A stretch of 6,936 nucleotides of DNA, from contig CALCSP010000752.1 in the NCBI GenBank assembly GCA_937893785.1, forward strand, positions 1 to 6,936. Direction: 5' to 3'. The notes below the pieces were generated by a model that saw only the letters and a list, made by a program, of their open reading frames with translations, made no database searches and was not told where the DNA came from. Shown one piece after another: positions 1 through 6,366 of this stretch. The first letter of the stretch is position 1; each line of letters begins with the position of its first letter. Source of the DNA: an uncultured Verrucomicrobiales bacterium (GTDB lineage: Bacteria; Verrucomicrobiota; Verrucomicrobiia; Verrucomicrobiales; DEV007). Made by a program: the position numbers and the translations under genes.

Positions 1-228
1 ACGAATGTTCCTGCACCAGTGATAAACTCAATTGAAATGAACGGTGAACAATTAAACCTTTCATGGAAACAACATGGTGGATTTCGTTATATTCTGGAAT
101 CCAGCGATGATTGCAAAGCATGGACTCCGGTATCAGAGTTTGTGGCAACAGCGGACGCTCCTCTAAATCATACCATTCAAGCGAGCGAACGATTTCGGTT
201 TTATCGCTTAAGAAGAGAGTCCGAATAA
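1..228 (+). CDS. C-terminal end of a probable secreted protein (5' truncated)
   Basis: The reading frame is open from the first base of the window to a TAA at 226-228, so only the last 75 residues of a longer protein are seen. The fragment reads as a small beta-rich domain: a strand ending LNLSWKQ, then FRYILESSDD, then W (of AWTPV), and a closing RFRFYRLRR. This order (LSW...G..Y.LESS.D...W..V...RF.RLR) is a recurrent C-terminal module of large secreted or surface proteins in Verrucomicrobia and Planctomycetes, where it resembles a fibronectin/Ig-like fold. The function of the whole protein cannot be told from this piece. A GTG at 19 and an ATG at 37 could serve as starts of a short protein, but the frame remains open upstream of both and the domain would begin abruptly. 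It lies 22 bases ahead of the pseudopilin gene and may share its transcript. Confidence 0.75.
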   Translation, partial: TNVPAPVINSIEMNGEQLNLSWKQHGGFRYILESSDDCKAWTPVSEFVATADAPLNHTIQASERFRFYRLRRESE

Positions 229-250
229 GGTGACTGCTCACAAGAATTGA

Positions 251-1066
251 ATGCATGGAAATCATCATAGAGGCTTTAGCCTTCTGGAATTAATGGTTGC
301 GGTCACAATAATCGCCATTCTTTCTGGCATTGGGTTTGGCGCCTATGAAACAGTCAAGCGCAAGGCAATGATGGCTCGTGAACTTGCAGCAGCTCGAAAC
401 CTAATCGCCGCTTTTCACCTTTACTCAGTAGATAATGGTGGGCGCATACTATCTGGATACAAATCAGACCCTGAGACCATTAACGAAAAAAACGAACTGT
501 TATTTGCACCAGTTAACGCAAGGTATCCCTGGAGGCTTTACCCCTATATTCAGAACGTAAAAGGCACACTTCTATATAATGGAAATGAGGAAGTGATGAA
601 TCAAAAAAACAGCGACTATCTCGTAAGTGTTTCTCCGAATTTGGGAATGAACGCCACTTTTATTGGGGGTCACTACGGAAGTGGAAGTCTATTGAGACCG
701 AGCCAACGGGTAGAGGATAAAATTGGAAGATTTTGTGTAAAACAAACTAGTGATATTGGGAAAAATTCCCGTTTGATCGTATTCCTGTCAGCACGTTCAG
801 ATCCTGAAGAAGCGTGGCAGGGACGCGGATATTTTGAGGTTCAACCACCACAGGTATTACGAAAAGTGTGGACTTCCGATCAATGGTCGGTAGATGCTCA
901 ACCATCAGATCACGGTTTTGTGGATTTGCGATGGTCAGAAAAGGCGGTTGCTGCCCTATACGATGGATCGGCAATACTCATGGATGAGGAGCAATTGCGC
1001 GACATGAGAAACTGGTCACCTAAGGCAGCCGATTTGGACGAGCAGCATTACTTGGTTCGACCGTAA
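251..1066 (+). CDS. Type IV pilin-like pseudopilin with prepilin cleavage/methylation signal
   Basis: The 271-residue product begins with a short basic leader ending in Gly8, followed by the prepilin motif FSLLELMVAVTIIAILSG. Prepilin peptidase would cut after Gly8 and methylate Phe9; Glu13 is the conserved +5 glutamate. Residues 9-30 form the hydrophobic helix that anchors pseudopilins in the inner membrane and packs the filament core. A helical stretch with basic residues (VKRKAMMARELAAARNLIAAF, in part) and then a segment LYSVDNGGR follow, as in the DUF1559-like/GspG-like proteins common in Verrucomicrobia and Planctomycetes. Near the C-terminus, VDLRWSEKAVAALYDG (residues 224-239) corresponds to the family's 'H-X9-DG' motif, but with Trp228 where His is usual. 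The role is probably in a type II secretion or type IV pilus-like machine, or as a surface filament subunit; the exact substrate is unknown. Start ATG at 251 is fixed by the short leader; no Shine-Dalgarno sequence is near it. Confidence 0.92.
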   Translation: MHGNHHRGFSLLELMVAVTIIAILSGIGFGAYETVKRKAMMARELAAARNLIAAFHLYSVDNGGRILSGYKSDPETINEKNELLFAPVNARYPWRLYPYIQNVKGTLLYNGNEEVMNQKNSDYLVSVSPNLGMNATFIGGHYGSGSLLRPSQRVEDKIGRFCVKQTSDIGKNSRLIVFLSARSDPEEAWQGRGYFEVQPPQVLRKVWTSDQWSVDAQPSDHGFVDLRWSEKAVAALYDGSAILMDEEQLRDMRNWSPKAADLDEQHYLVRP

Positions 1067-1147
1067 AATAATCTAAGATACGATCCCCCATTTTTTCATT
1101 CTTTTTCACCAAACCAGAGTCAAAAATAACACCACCCAATAAAAAAT

Positions 1148-2065
1148 ATGTTTAAGTTACAGTTCTTGTTTACCTCAATTTCATTGATTTTACTTACTGG
1201 GCTGTTAGAGGCATCAGAAAAATTTCAAAAGGACCGGGAAGCGATTCTTGCCATGGCGGGGGAATATGAGGTCGATTTTCAGTTTATGGAGACTGTAGCT
1301 ATCGATCAGAGTTACGAATTAAAAAAGCCATATCTAGAAGATGCAGCTGAGGTGGTGTTTGTTGTTGAGGATTCGCCAAAGCGGATCGTATTACAGCATG
1401 TTTTATGGGTAGAGTCCTATGACCGAGTGGTGAAGCATTGGAAACAGGAATGGAAATACGAGGACCCCTTAATGTATGAGTTTGTAGGGAACTTAACTTG
1501 GCAACGCAGGGAGCTCAGCAAGGAAGAGGTTAAGGGAACATGGAGCCAGAAGGTGAGCCAGGTTGATGATAGTCCAAGGTATGAAAGCTACGGCAAATGG
1601 ATTCACCAAGGTGGACTTTCAAGCTGGCAGGGCAACCAAACACGCAGGCCTTTACCACGTCGTGAATATACCAAAAGAAAAGACTATGAAGTCTTTATGG
1701 GCGTCAACCGTCACACCCTAACACCGACCGGTTGGGTTCATGAGCAGGATAACTTCAAGCAGGTTTCGACTACGGGACAAGTGCTTTGCCGAGAGGTTGG
1801 TCTCAATCAATATTTTAAGACGCAAGAGGTCGATTTCACGGAAGTAAAAAAATACTGGAGCAACCATAACCAATACTGGTCCAAGGTAAGTAAGATGTGG
1901 GAACAAAGGATGGAAGGTTCCGACCAACTTTCCCTATACAAGGAACAGGACGGCAAGCCTCTTTTCAGACACTTATTTGGCATCATAGCGCAAAAAACTC
2001 AATCTGGTGATCCTGCAGAAAAAGCAGCAGAGGTAATCAAAAAATTTGTAATAACTCGGGACTAA
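1148..2065 (+). CDS. Secreted DUF6607-family protein, function unknown
   Basis: The product has 305 residues. Residues 1-22 form a signal peptide (basic Lys3, hydrophobic core 8-20, likely cut after LLEA), so the mature protein is periplasmic or outer-membrane associated. The remainder matches what I know of the DUF6607 family: an N-terminal DREAILAMAGEYEVDF segment (29-44), then VDDSPRYESYGKW (139-151), RPLPRREYTKRKDY (167-180), NRH (187-189) and GWVHEQDN (195-202). The protein is rich in Trp, Tyr and charged residues and has no further membrane helix. No catalytic function is established for this family, and I see no classical active-site motif; the dense H, R, D and W motifs of the 139-202 core could form a binding or catalytic site. 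The start ATG sits 81 bases after the pseudopilin stop without a Shine-Dalgarno sequence. A putative Fur site and a PchR-like regulator follow downstream, which hints at, but does not prove, a link to iron. Confidence 0.85.
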   Translation: MFKLQFLFTSISLILLTGLLEASEKFQKDREAILAMAGEYEVDFQFMETVAIDQSYELKKPYLEDAAEVVFVVEDSPKRIVLQHVLWVESYDRVVKHWKQEWKYEDPLMYEFVGNLTWQRRELSKEEVKGTWSQKVSQVDDSPRYESYGKWIHQGGLSSWQGNQTRRPLPRREYTKRKDYEVFMGVNRHTLTPTGWVHEQDNFKQVSTTGQVLCREVGLNQYFKTQEVDFTEVKKYWSNHNQYWSKVSKMWEQRMEGSDQLSLYKEQDGKPLFRHLFGIIAQKTQSGDPAEKAAEVIKKFVITRD

Positions 2066-2091
2066 ATGTTCTGAACTCTTCATGCGAGTTT

Positions 2092-2110
2092 CTTGGTGTC
2101 ATACACCGAG
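2092..2110. repeat. Short inverted repeat after the DUF6607 gene
   Basis: CTTGGTGT (2092-2099) and ACACCGAG (2103-2110) pair over eight positions, one of them a G-U wobble, around a three-base CAT loop. It starts 26 bases after the DUF6607 stop codon. As RNA it would make a compact hairpin, which fits a transcript end or a 3' stabiliser, but no T-run follows (next is CAATATTGTT), so it is not a standard intrinsic terminator. As DNA it could equally be a small operator. Confidence 0.45.
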
Positions 2111-2153
2111 CAATATTGTTCCCGAAGTTATCTGGAAGAGGGACTGCATTTTA

Positions 2154-2177
2154 AAGTATGGTTTTGAAACCTTACTT
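2154..2177. repeat. 24-bp imperfect palindrome, possible operator
   Basis: The arms AAGTATGGTTT (2154-2164) and AAACCTTACTT (2167-2177) are inverted copies with 10 of 11 positions paired (T-T mismatch at 2159/2172) around the dinucleotide TG. The two-base centre makes this a poor RNA hairpin and a better candidate for a dimeric protein's DNA site. It lies 45 bases upstream of the Fur-like site and 126 bases upstream of the AraC-family gene. Its protein partner is unknown. AraC-family proteins usually bind direct rather than inverted repeats, so the neighbouring regulator is not the obvious ligand. Confidence 0.5.
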
Positions 2178-2207
2178 ATAAGGAGTGCCTAAAAAATAAA
2201 TCTGTGC

Positions 2208-2234
2208 ATGACAACGGACCCATATAATGATAAT
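2208..2234 (+). promoter_or_regulatory. Possible sigma-70 promoter of the AraC-family gene
   Basis: A perfect TATAAT stands at 2223-2228 and a second -10-like GATAAT at 2229-2234. The only recognisable -35-like hexamer is ATGACA at 2208-2213 (5 of 6 to TTGACA); it is 15 bases from GATAAT, shorter than the ideal 17, and only 9 from TATAAT. The -10 assignment is therefore better supported than the -35. Either choice puts the start of transcription about 55-65 bases before the ATG at 2304 and under the Fur-like site. Confidence 0.4.
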
Positions 2235-2241
2235 GAGTCTC
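2223..2241 (+). promoter_or_regulatory. Putative Fur box upstream of the AraC-family gene
   Basis: The 19 bases TATAATGATAATGAGTCTC match the classical Fur consensus GATAATGATAATCATTATC at 15 of 19 positions, including an unbroken run of eleven. The site can also be read as hexamers TATAAT, GATAAT and a degenerate third repeat. It ends 62 bases before the ATG of the AraC-family regulator and covers a perfect -10 hexamer, the usual geometry for repression by iron-loaded Fur. The match is to the enterobacterial/Pseudomonas consensus; whether the Fur protein of this organism uses the same site is an assumption. Confidence 0.6.
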
Positions 2242-2303
2242 AATAGCACTTGTGGGCATACATCCTCCAGCATTCATACTAAATAGCCATTGCCTTTAAC
2301 GAA

Positions 2304-3239
2304 ATGATGGCAAATTCCATGGAAGACCCTGGTCCCTGGTCGTCATCTGCGCAAAAGGGTTGGCGGGTTGAAGTGCTAAATCCACCTCAAGATCACGAGC
2401 GGTTTATTGTTTCGGTGATAGAACTGACTTTACCGAAGAGTGTCGAATATGAATGCCAAGTAGATACCAATTGTCTTAATTTAAGAATATGTCTTCAAGG
2501 TGCAGGAGAAATCCGAAGTGGTGATATTTCGCAAAGAATTTTGCCTAATACAATTAACGCAGTTGAATTGAAAGTAGGCACATCGGCAAGATGTTATTAT
2601 GAAGCAGGCAAGCATCAATTAGTTAACATAAGGTTCGCATACTGGTATTTGGCATCTCTTTTTGAAAAGGAATCAGAGATGCGCTCATCACTTTCGAAAA
2701 CATTAACCAGCAAGCGGATCGAATCAGAACGCATATTTTCGTTAAGCGAACCGGTTGGAAACCTACCAAGGAGTATAGCCAGATCCCTATCAGCTCCGCC
2801 GGTGACAGACGCGGCATCCTCATTGTGGTTCCGAGCTAAAGCCGCAGAACTGCTGGCACACTGGGCATTTACAGAGCCCACAGGGGAAGAAGTGCCGTTC
2901 TTTTGTTCAAGGCAAAAGCGCGCCGTTATCGAAAGAGTAGAAAAAGCAAAAGAGTATCTATTAAACAACTATGCAGAACCTATGAACTTGCAGGCACTGG
3001 CAAAAGCAACCAGTTGTAGCGAACACTATCTTTCACGGCTGTTTTCCAAGGAAACGGGGATGACTCTCAGTCGATATTTGCGGGCAGTTCGAATTCAAAA
3101 AGCCAGTGAACTTCTGGAAACAGGGAAAATGAATGTTACAGAAGCAGCATTTGAAGTGGGTTATCAAAGTCTAAGCCACTTCGCTAGGGCATTCAGGGAA
3201 GAAAAGGGAATAAACCCAAGTCACTTTAACCAAAGCTGA
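2304..3239 (+). CDS. AraC-family transcriptional regulator, PchR-like
   Basis: The 311-residue protein carries a C-terminal AraC DNA-binding domain (about 209-308) with two helix-turn-helix units: LQALAKATSCSEHYLSRLF (229-247) and VTEAAFEVGYQSLSHFARAF (278-297), the latter containing the family signature and followed by EEKGINPSHF. Residues about 30-115 form a beta-rich sensor domain (LNLRICLQGAGEIRSGD at 58-74). The linker helix LWFRAKAAELLAHWA (174-188) resembles the same part of PchR/YbtA-type regulators, which sense ferric siderophores and activate their TonB receptors. That subgroup call is my inference from layout, not from a search. A Fur-like site 62 bases upstream supports iron control. 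Starts are possible at tandem ATGs 2304 and 2307 or at 2319; an in-frame TAA at 2280 limits the frame, and no Shine-Dalgarno sequence discriminates. The gene converges on namZ with a 32-base gap. No target gene is visible in the window unless it acts on itself or on DUF6607. Confidence 0.94.
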   Translation: MMANSMEDPGPWSSSAQKGWRVEVLNPPQDHERFIVSVIELTLPKSVEYECQVDTNCLNLRICLQGAGEIRSGDISQRILPNTINAVELKVGTSARCYYEAGKHQLVNIRFAYWYLASLFEKESEMRSSLSKTLTSKRIESERIFSLSEPVGNLPRSIARSLSAPPVTDAASSLWFRAKAAELLAHWAFTEPTGEEVPFFCSRQKRAVIERVEKAKEYLLNNYAEPMNLQALAKATSCSEHYLSRLFSKETGMTLSRYLRAVRIQKASELLETGKMNVTEAAFEVGYQSLSHFARAFREEKGINPSHFNQS

Positions 3240-3271
3240 TCGCAACAAGAACGGTAAAGATAAAACTACTT

Positions 3272-4498
3272 TCAATAAATGAGGGCCCTTGACCTTCTTT
3301 TGGTAAATGCAGCGAGATCTGAAAGCCAAAGGCTTTTGATTTCACCCAACGATTTTTCATGAAGAATAGCTTTTGCGGTAGGAGGGTGAACAAGCAACTT
3401 ATCAAGGTTGGTTGGCTGCCATTTATCAGGGTAAAGTTTACGGAGCGTTAGGCCAATAACGATACCAAGATCAACCGTGTTCGCATTTTGGTTACGAAGA
3501 ACGATACGCACTCCGCCACAAATACTTCCCTTAAATAGGCTTGAATTTGGAGTAAAGGTTGCTGGAATGAACTCAAGGTCAGGTAAATTAAAACGATTAA
3601 GCGCTAAGGAGAAACGGGTTGAGTCAATATAGGGTGCACCAACTAATTCGAAAGGTGTAGCGGTTCCCCGACCAACAGAGAGATTAGTGAATTCAAGGAG
3701 CCCAACACCAGGATAGAGAATGGCGGCATTTAAATTTCGGATATTCGGAGAAGGATTGACCCAGGGAAGTCCAGTACCGGTGAGCATTTGATCACGCTTC
3801 CAATTCCGCACGGGTACAACGGTAAGGTCAAGACCACTGAATCGCTCTAGCACAAATAGTCTAGCGAGTTCACCAACGGTCATACCATGACGCACTGGAA
3901 TTTCATGATAGCCAGTAAAGCTGCGCTTACCAGAAAGTATAGGACCTTCGACAAGCGTGCCGCCGATTGGGTTAATTCTGTCTAGGACAAAAAACTTTAG
4001 CTTCGCCGATCTGGCTGCCTCCATGCAGTTTCCCATTGTAGAAATGTAGGTATAAAATCGACAGCCTATATCCTGAATATCAAACACAAGAGCATCAATT
4101 CCTTGAAGTAAGATAGGTTTAGGTTTGCGGATTTCGCCATAAAGACTGTGAATTTTAAGGCCGGTCTTACGGTCAATGGAATCACCGACTTTACCGTCTG
4201 CCGTACCGCGAATGCCATGTTCTGGGCTAAAAAGCTTTACCAGCTTTAGCTTGTTGGATGCATGTAGCAAATCGATAGTGCTTTCCCCATTTTTATCTCT
4301 CCCGGAATGATTGGTAATAAGGCCAACACGCAATCCCTCAAGCGGTTTGAATGAGGAGAGGACTAAATTATCAATACCATTTAGAACCTGTCCCGGAAGA
4401 TAGCTAAGTGAAAAAAACAAAGCTGCCACTGCAACCCCCGGGGAGCATAGTCGCGCGTAACTGAAAAATCTTGCTGGCAAAACGGGAAAGATTACCAC
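3272..4498 (-). CDS. namZ: Exported exo-beta-N-acetylmuramidase NamZ (DUF1343, GH171)
   Basis: The 408-residue product matches the DUF1343 family from about residue 53 to the end. NamZ enzymes remove terminal MurNAc from the non-reducing end of peptidoglycan chains. Visible family motifs in order are LRVGLITNHSG (56-66), FSPEHGIRG (90-98), DIQDIGCRFYTY (140-151), LDRINPIGG (172-180), VRHGMTVGE (202-210), NPSPNI (248-253), NLSVGRGTATPFE (272-284) and GGVRI (328-332). Glu93 of SPEHG is the expected catalytic acidic residue by family analogy. Residues 1-37 have two arginines before a hydrophobic core (21-36) and look like a signal peptide, placing the enzyme in the periplasm. The start is GTG (4498-4496), 6 bases after the deoC stop, with no Shine-Dalgarno sequence; an internal GTG at residue 24 would lose the basic part of the signal. 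In B. subtilis the enzyme works with NagZ and an amidase; neither is here. It is the last gene of the minus-strand cluster and no intrinsic terminator follows. Confidence 0.93.
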   Translation of the reverse strand: MVIFPVLPARFFSYARLCSPGVAVAALFFSLSYLPGQVLNGIDNLVLSSFKPLEGLRVGLITNHSGRDKNGESTIDLLHASNKLKLVKLFSPEHGIRGTADGKVGDSIDRKTGLKIHSLYGEIRKPKPILLQGIDALVFDIQDIGCRFYTYISTMGNCMEAARSAKLKFFVLDRINPIGGTLVEGPILSGKRSFTGYHEIPVRHGMTVGELARLFVLERFSGLDLTVVPVRNWKRDQMLTGTGLPWVNPSPNIRNLNAAILYPGVGLLEFTNLSVGRGTATPFELVGAPYIDSTRFSLALNRFNLPDLEFIPATFTPNSSLFKGSICGGVRIVLRNQNANTVDLGIVIGLTLRKLYPDKWQPTNLDKLLVHPPTAKAILHEKSLGEIKSLWLSDLAAFTKRRSRALIY

Positions 4499-4504
4499 TG
4501 AAAG

Positions 4505-5392
4505 TCAACCCAAGGGGAAATAATCGGAGTTCTGGTAGTTGCCATCATTCAACTTGGCAATTTGCAGTGTAACGTCGGTGAGCAGTGAACTGGCGCCAAA
4601 GCGGAAGAACTGGGGGGTGAGCCAGTCATCACCAAGGGTTTCCTTAACCATAACAAGATATTGGAGTGCTTCTTTGGCTGTGCGAATACCACCTGCAGGT
4701 TTCATACCGATTTTAACTCCAGTTTCATAATAATAATCTCTGATGCCCTCAAGCATAACTAAACTGACCGGCAGGGATGCAGCACGTGAAATTTTACCCG
4801 TAGAGGTCTTGATGAAATGGGCACCATTTTGCATGGCGATATCGCTAGCCAGACGAATTTTGTCATAAGCACCTATTTCACCGGTTTCAAAAATGACTTT
4901 GAGATGAGCTTTTCCACAGACCTTGCGAACCGACTTGATTTCCTTCGCAACTCGTTTGAGATCTCCCCCCAAGAAAGCGCCTCGTGCAATAACCATATCA
5001 ATTTCATCTGCGCCTTCAGATACAGCGTAACGCACCTCATCAAGCCGTGTCTCAAGGGGAACCTGACCGGAAGGAAATGAGGTAGCAACAGACGCTACCC
5101 GAACCCCGGACCCCGCAAGAAGAATCTTTGCCTCCCCCACGAGATTTGGATAAACACAAACCGCAGCGCATGCTGGGCATAGGGATGGATGAGGCATCGG
5201 AGAGACTGCCTTTTGACAAAGATATCTGAGTTTACCCGATGTGTCCGCTCCCTCAAGTGTGGTCAGATCCATCATGGAAACCGCGAGCTTAAGACCAAAG
5301 GCTTTAGCGTCGCCTTTTATGCTGCGTTTGGTGAATTTGGCCGCCCTTTCATTGATACCCACCTGATCTACACTGAAAGAGGAATATTTCAT
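4505..5392 (-). CDS. deoC: Deoxyribose-phosphate aldolase (DERA)
   Basis: This cytoplasmic class I aldolase splits 2-deoxyribose-5-phosphate into acetaldehyde and glyceraldehyde-3-phosphate, the last step of deoxynucleoside breakdown. Numbered from the ATG at 5392, it has 295 residues. By analogy with E. coli DeoC, Lys195 in FIKTSTGK is the Schiff-base lysine, Lys231 in MKPAGGIRTA the proton-relay lysine and Asp132 in EIDMVI the acidic partner. It is longer than E. coli DeoC (about 259) and follows the human-type pattern, with MDLTTLEG near residue 41 and the tail KETLGDDWLTPQFFRFGASSLLTD (in part, 250-273). An unusual LCPACAAVCVYP (71-82) gives a Cys-x-x-Cys pair just before the conserved AAVCVYP strand. 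A longer reading frame opens at 5533 but adds 47 residues unlike any DERA and overlaps the upstream gene by 80 bases, so 5392 is preferred. The stop lies 6 bases before namZ, which implies co-transcription. Confidence 0.96.
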   Translation of the reverse strand: MKYSSFSVDQVGINERAAKFTKRSIKGDAKAFGLKLAVSMMDLTTLEGADTSGKLRYLCQKAVSPMPHPSLCPACAAVCVYPNLVGEAKILLAGSGVRVASVATSFPSGQVPLETRLDEVRYAVSEGADEIDMVIARGAFLGGDLKRVAKEIKSVRKVCGKAHLKVIFETGEIGAYDKIRLASDIAMQNGAHFIKTSTGKISRAASLPVSLVMLEGIRDYYYETGVKIGMKPAGGIRTAKEALQYLVMVKETLGDDWLTPQFFRFGASSLLTDVTLQIAKLNDGNYQNSDYFPLG

Positions 5393-5453
5393 TATGCTTT
5401 CGGGTAATAAGAAAATAGGAAAAGTGAGCAGAATCGGGGACCAGAAAATCCGT

Positions 5454-6269
5454 TCATGATAAACGCACCATATCCTTAATGGATTGGAGCCACAGATAAA
5501 ATAATCCACGCCATGAGTAGCGGAAAGTTCCATTGCCTGAGAGCCTGATAAGACCGCGGTCGAGATTATGGTCGACTTCGTTTCTCATTTCCTGTTCAGC
5601 AATTTCGTTGAGATCATCAGGATTGTCTTCGAGCAAGTGATCATTTGCGACTCCGCGATGAGCAAGAAAAGCACGATGTGAAATCAGCATTTCGGCAAAG
5701 GAATGGCTTGCAGGAGCCCGCTTAATCTCAATACCGGGAGTAATTTTCATGGAATAACTGAATGGGTAATTCCATGTTGTCCATGTCTTGCCGTCAGAGG
5801 TTCGCGAGGAAACACTCATATAAGCAAACGCCATGTGGTTGTGTAGGCTAAAATTAATTCGTGCTTGGGCCTTGGACTTCGCATCATAAAAAAATCGGGT
5901 AAATTGCTCTATCCCATCCCATTCCCAGCCGGAATCCTGAGCATGCTCAAAGCCCGCGTTTTCAACGTCATTGGTAAACTGCTTTAAAAGAGCTGAAGTA
6001 TCTGGTGGTGGATAACGGTGGCGAAACTTTTTGTCGAGTGGTAAACGCATTGCGCGGACACGTGTCAACAATTCGAGCCAGGGCAAAACAAACCAGCAAC
6101 TTACTGCTACAAATCCCCATAATATTTTATAGCCGCCGAGAAAATAACCCGTTAGAAAAGTGGCACCAATGATTGCAAGAATACTACCCTTGCGAACCAG
6201 TGAGTTGTTGAATGTGCGGCACGCAAAGGCAAAGCAAAGGAGGCCCGTGACAAGAAGCAGTTCAAACAT
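5454..6269 (-). CDS. Unrecognised membrane-anchored protein
   Basis: I do not recognise a family for this 271-residue product. Residues about 2-17, 29-46 and 49-68 are hydrophobic and probably form three membrane helices. Basic residues sit between helices 1 and 2 (Arg18, Arg26, Lys27) and just after helix 3 (Arg70, Arg72, Arg75, Lys80, Lys81), so the positive-inside rule puts the roughly 200-residue C-terminal part in the cytoplasm. That part carries aromatic-rich stretches (GWEWDGIEQFTRFFYD, 114-129; TWTTWNYPFSYSMK, 162-175), a His/Asp-rich region (198-235) and ends with an amphipathic aromatic segment (YSWRGLFYLWLQSIKD, 251-266). It shows no known catalytic motif. It sits 61 bases upstream of deoC and 97 bases downstream of the PIN/TRAM gene on the same strand. 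The ATG at 6269 has no Shine-Dalgarno sequence. The composition is regular and the opposite-strand frame at 6160-6711 spans parts of two genes, so the minus-strand reading is preferred. Confidence 0.8.
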   Translation of the reverse strand: MFELLLVTGLLCFAFACRTFNNSLVRKGSILAIIGATFLTGYFLGGYKILWGFVAVSCWFVLPWLELLTRVRAMRLPLDKKFRHRYPPPDTSALLKQFTNDVENAGFEHAQDSGWEWDGIEQFTRFFYDAKSKAQARINFSLHNHMAFAYMSVSSRTSDGKTWTTWNYPFSYSMKITPGIEIKRAPASHSFAEMLISHRAFLAHRGVANDHLLEDNPDDLNEIAEQEMRNEVDHNLDRGLIRLSGNGTFRYSWRGLFYLWLQSIKDMVRLS

Positions 6270-6366
6270 GAAAGAGGGTCGGCTGCAGATTACTAAGAGG
6301 GGAAGTGGGATGCTACCATATATTTTTTCTCAGTGGTGCGATAGGAAATCAACGCGCTCCAACGTT

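Noticed and set aside
1067..1147. Second Fur-like site upstream of the DUF6607 gene (AATAATCTAAGATACGATC)
   Set aside because: Only about 10 of 19 positions match the consensus, which is unremarkable in AT-rich DNA. No convincing promoter or terminator was found in this gap either.
2208..2246. 12-codon open frame (MTTDPYNDNESQ) as a leader peptide
   Set aside because: The AAGGAG at 2180-2185 is 22 bases away, too far to serve its ATG, and the frame coincides with the promoter/Fur-like site, so it is probably not translated.
2615..2968. Minus-strand open frame of 117 residues inside the AraC-family gene
   Set aside because: It is antisense to the linker and DNA-binding part of a clear AraC-family protein and shows no recognisable protein features.
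3240..3271. Bidirectional terminator between the convergent araC and namZ genes
   Set aside because: The 32 bases contain no stem with a following T-run on either strand; the nearby AGGGCCCT palindrome is within the namZ coding region.
5393..5533. N-terminal extension of deoC by 47 residues starting at 5533
   Set aside because: The added residues do not look like any DERA N-terminus and lie over the last 80 bases of the upstream same-strand gene; the ATG at 5392 gives a normal family start (MKYSSFSVDQ).
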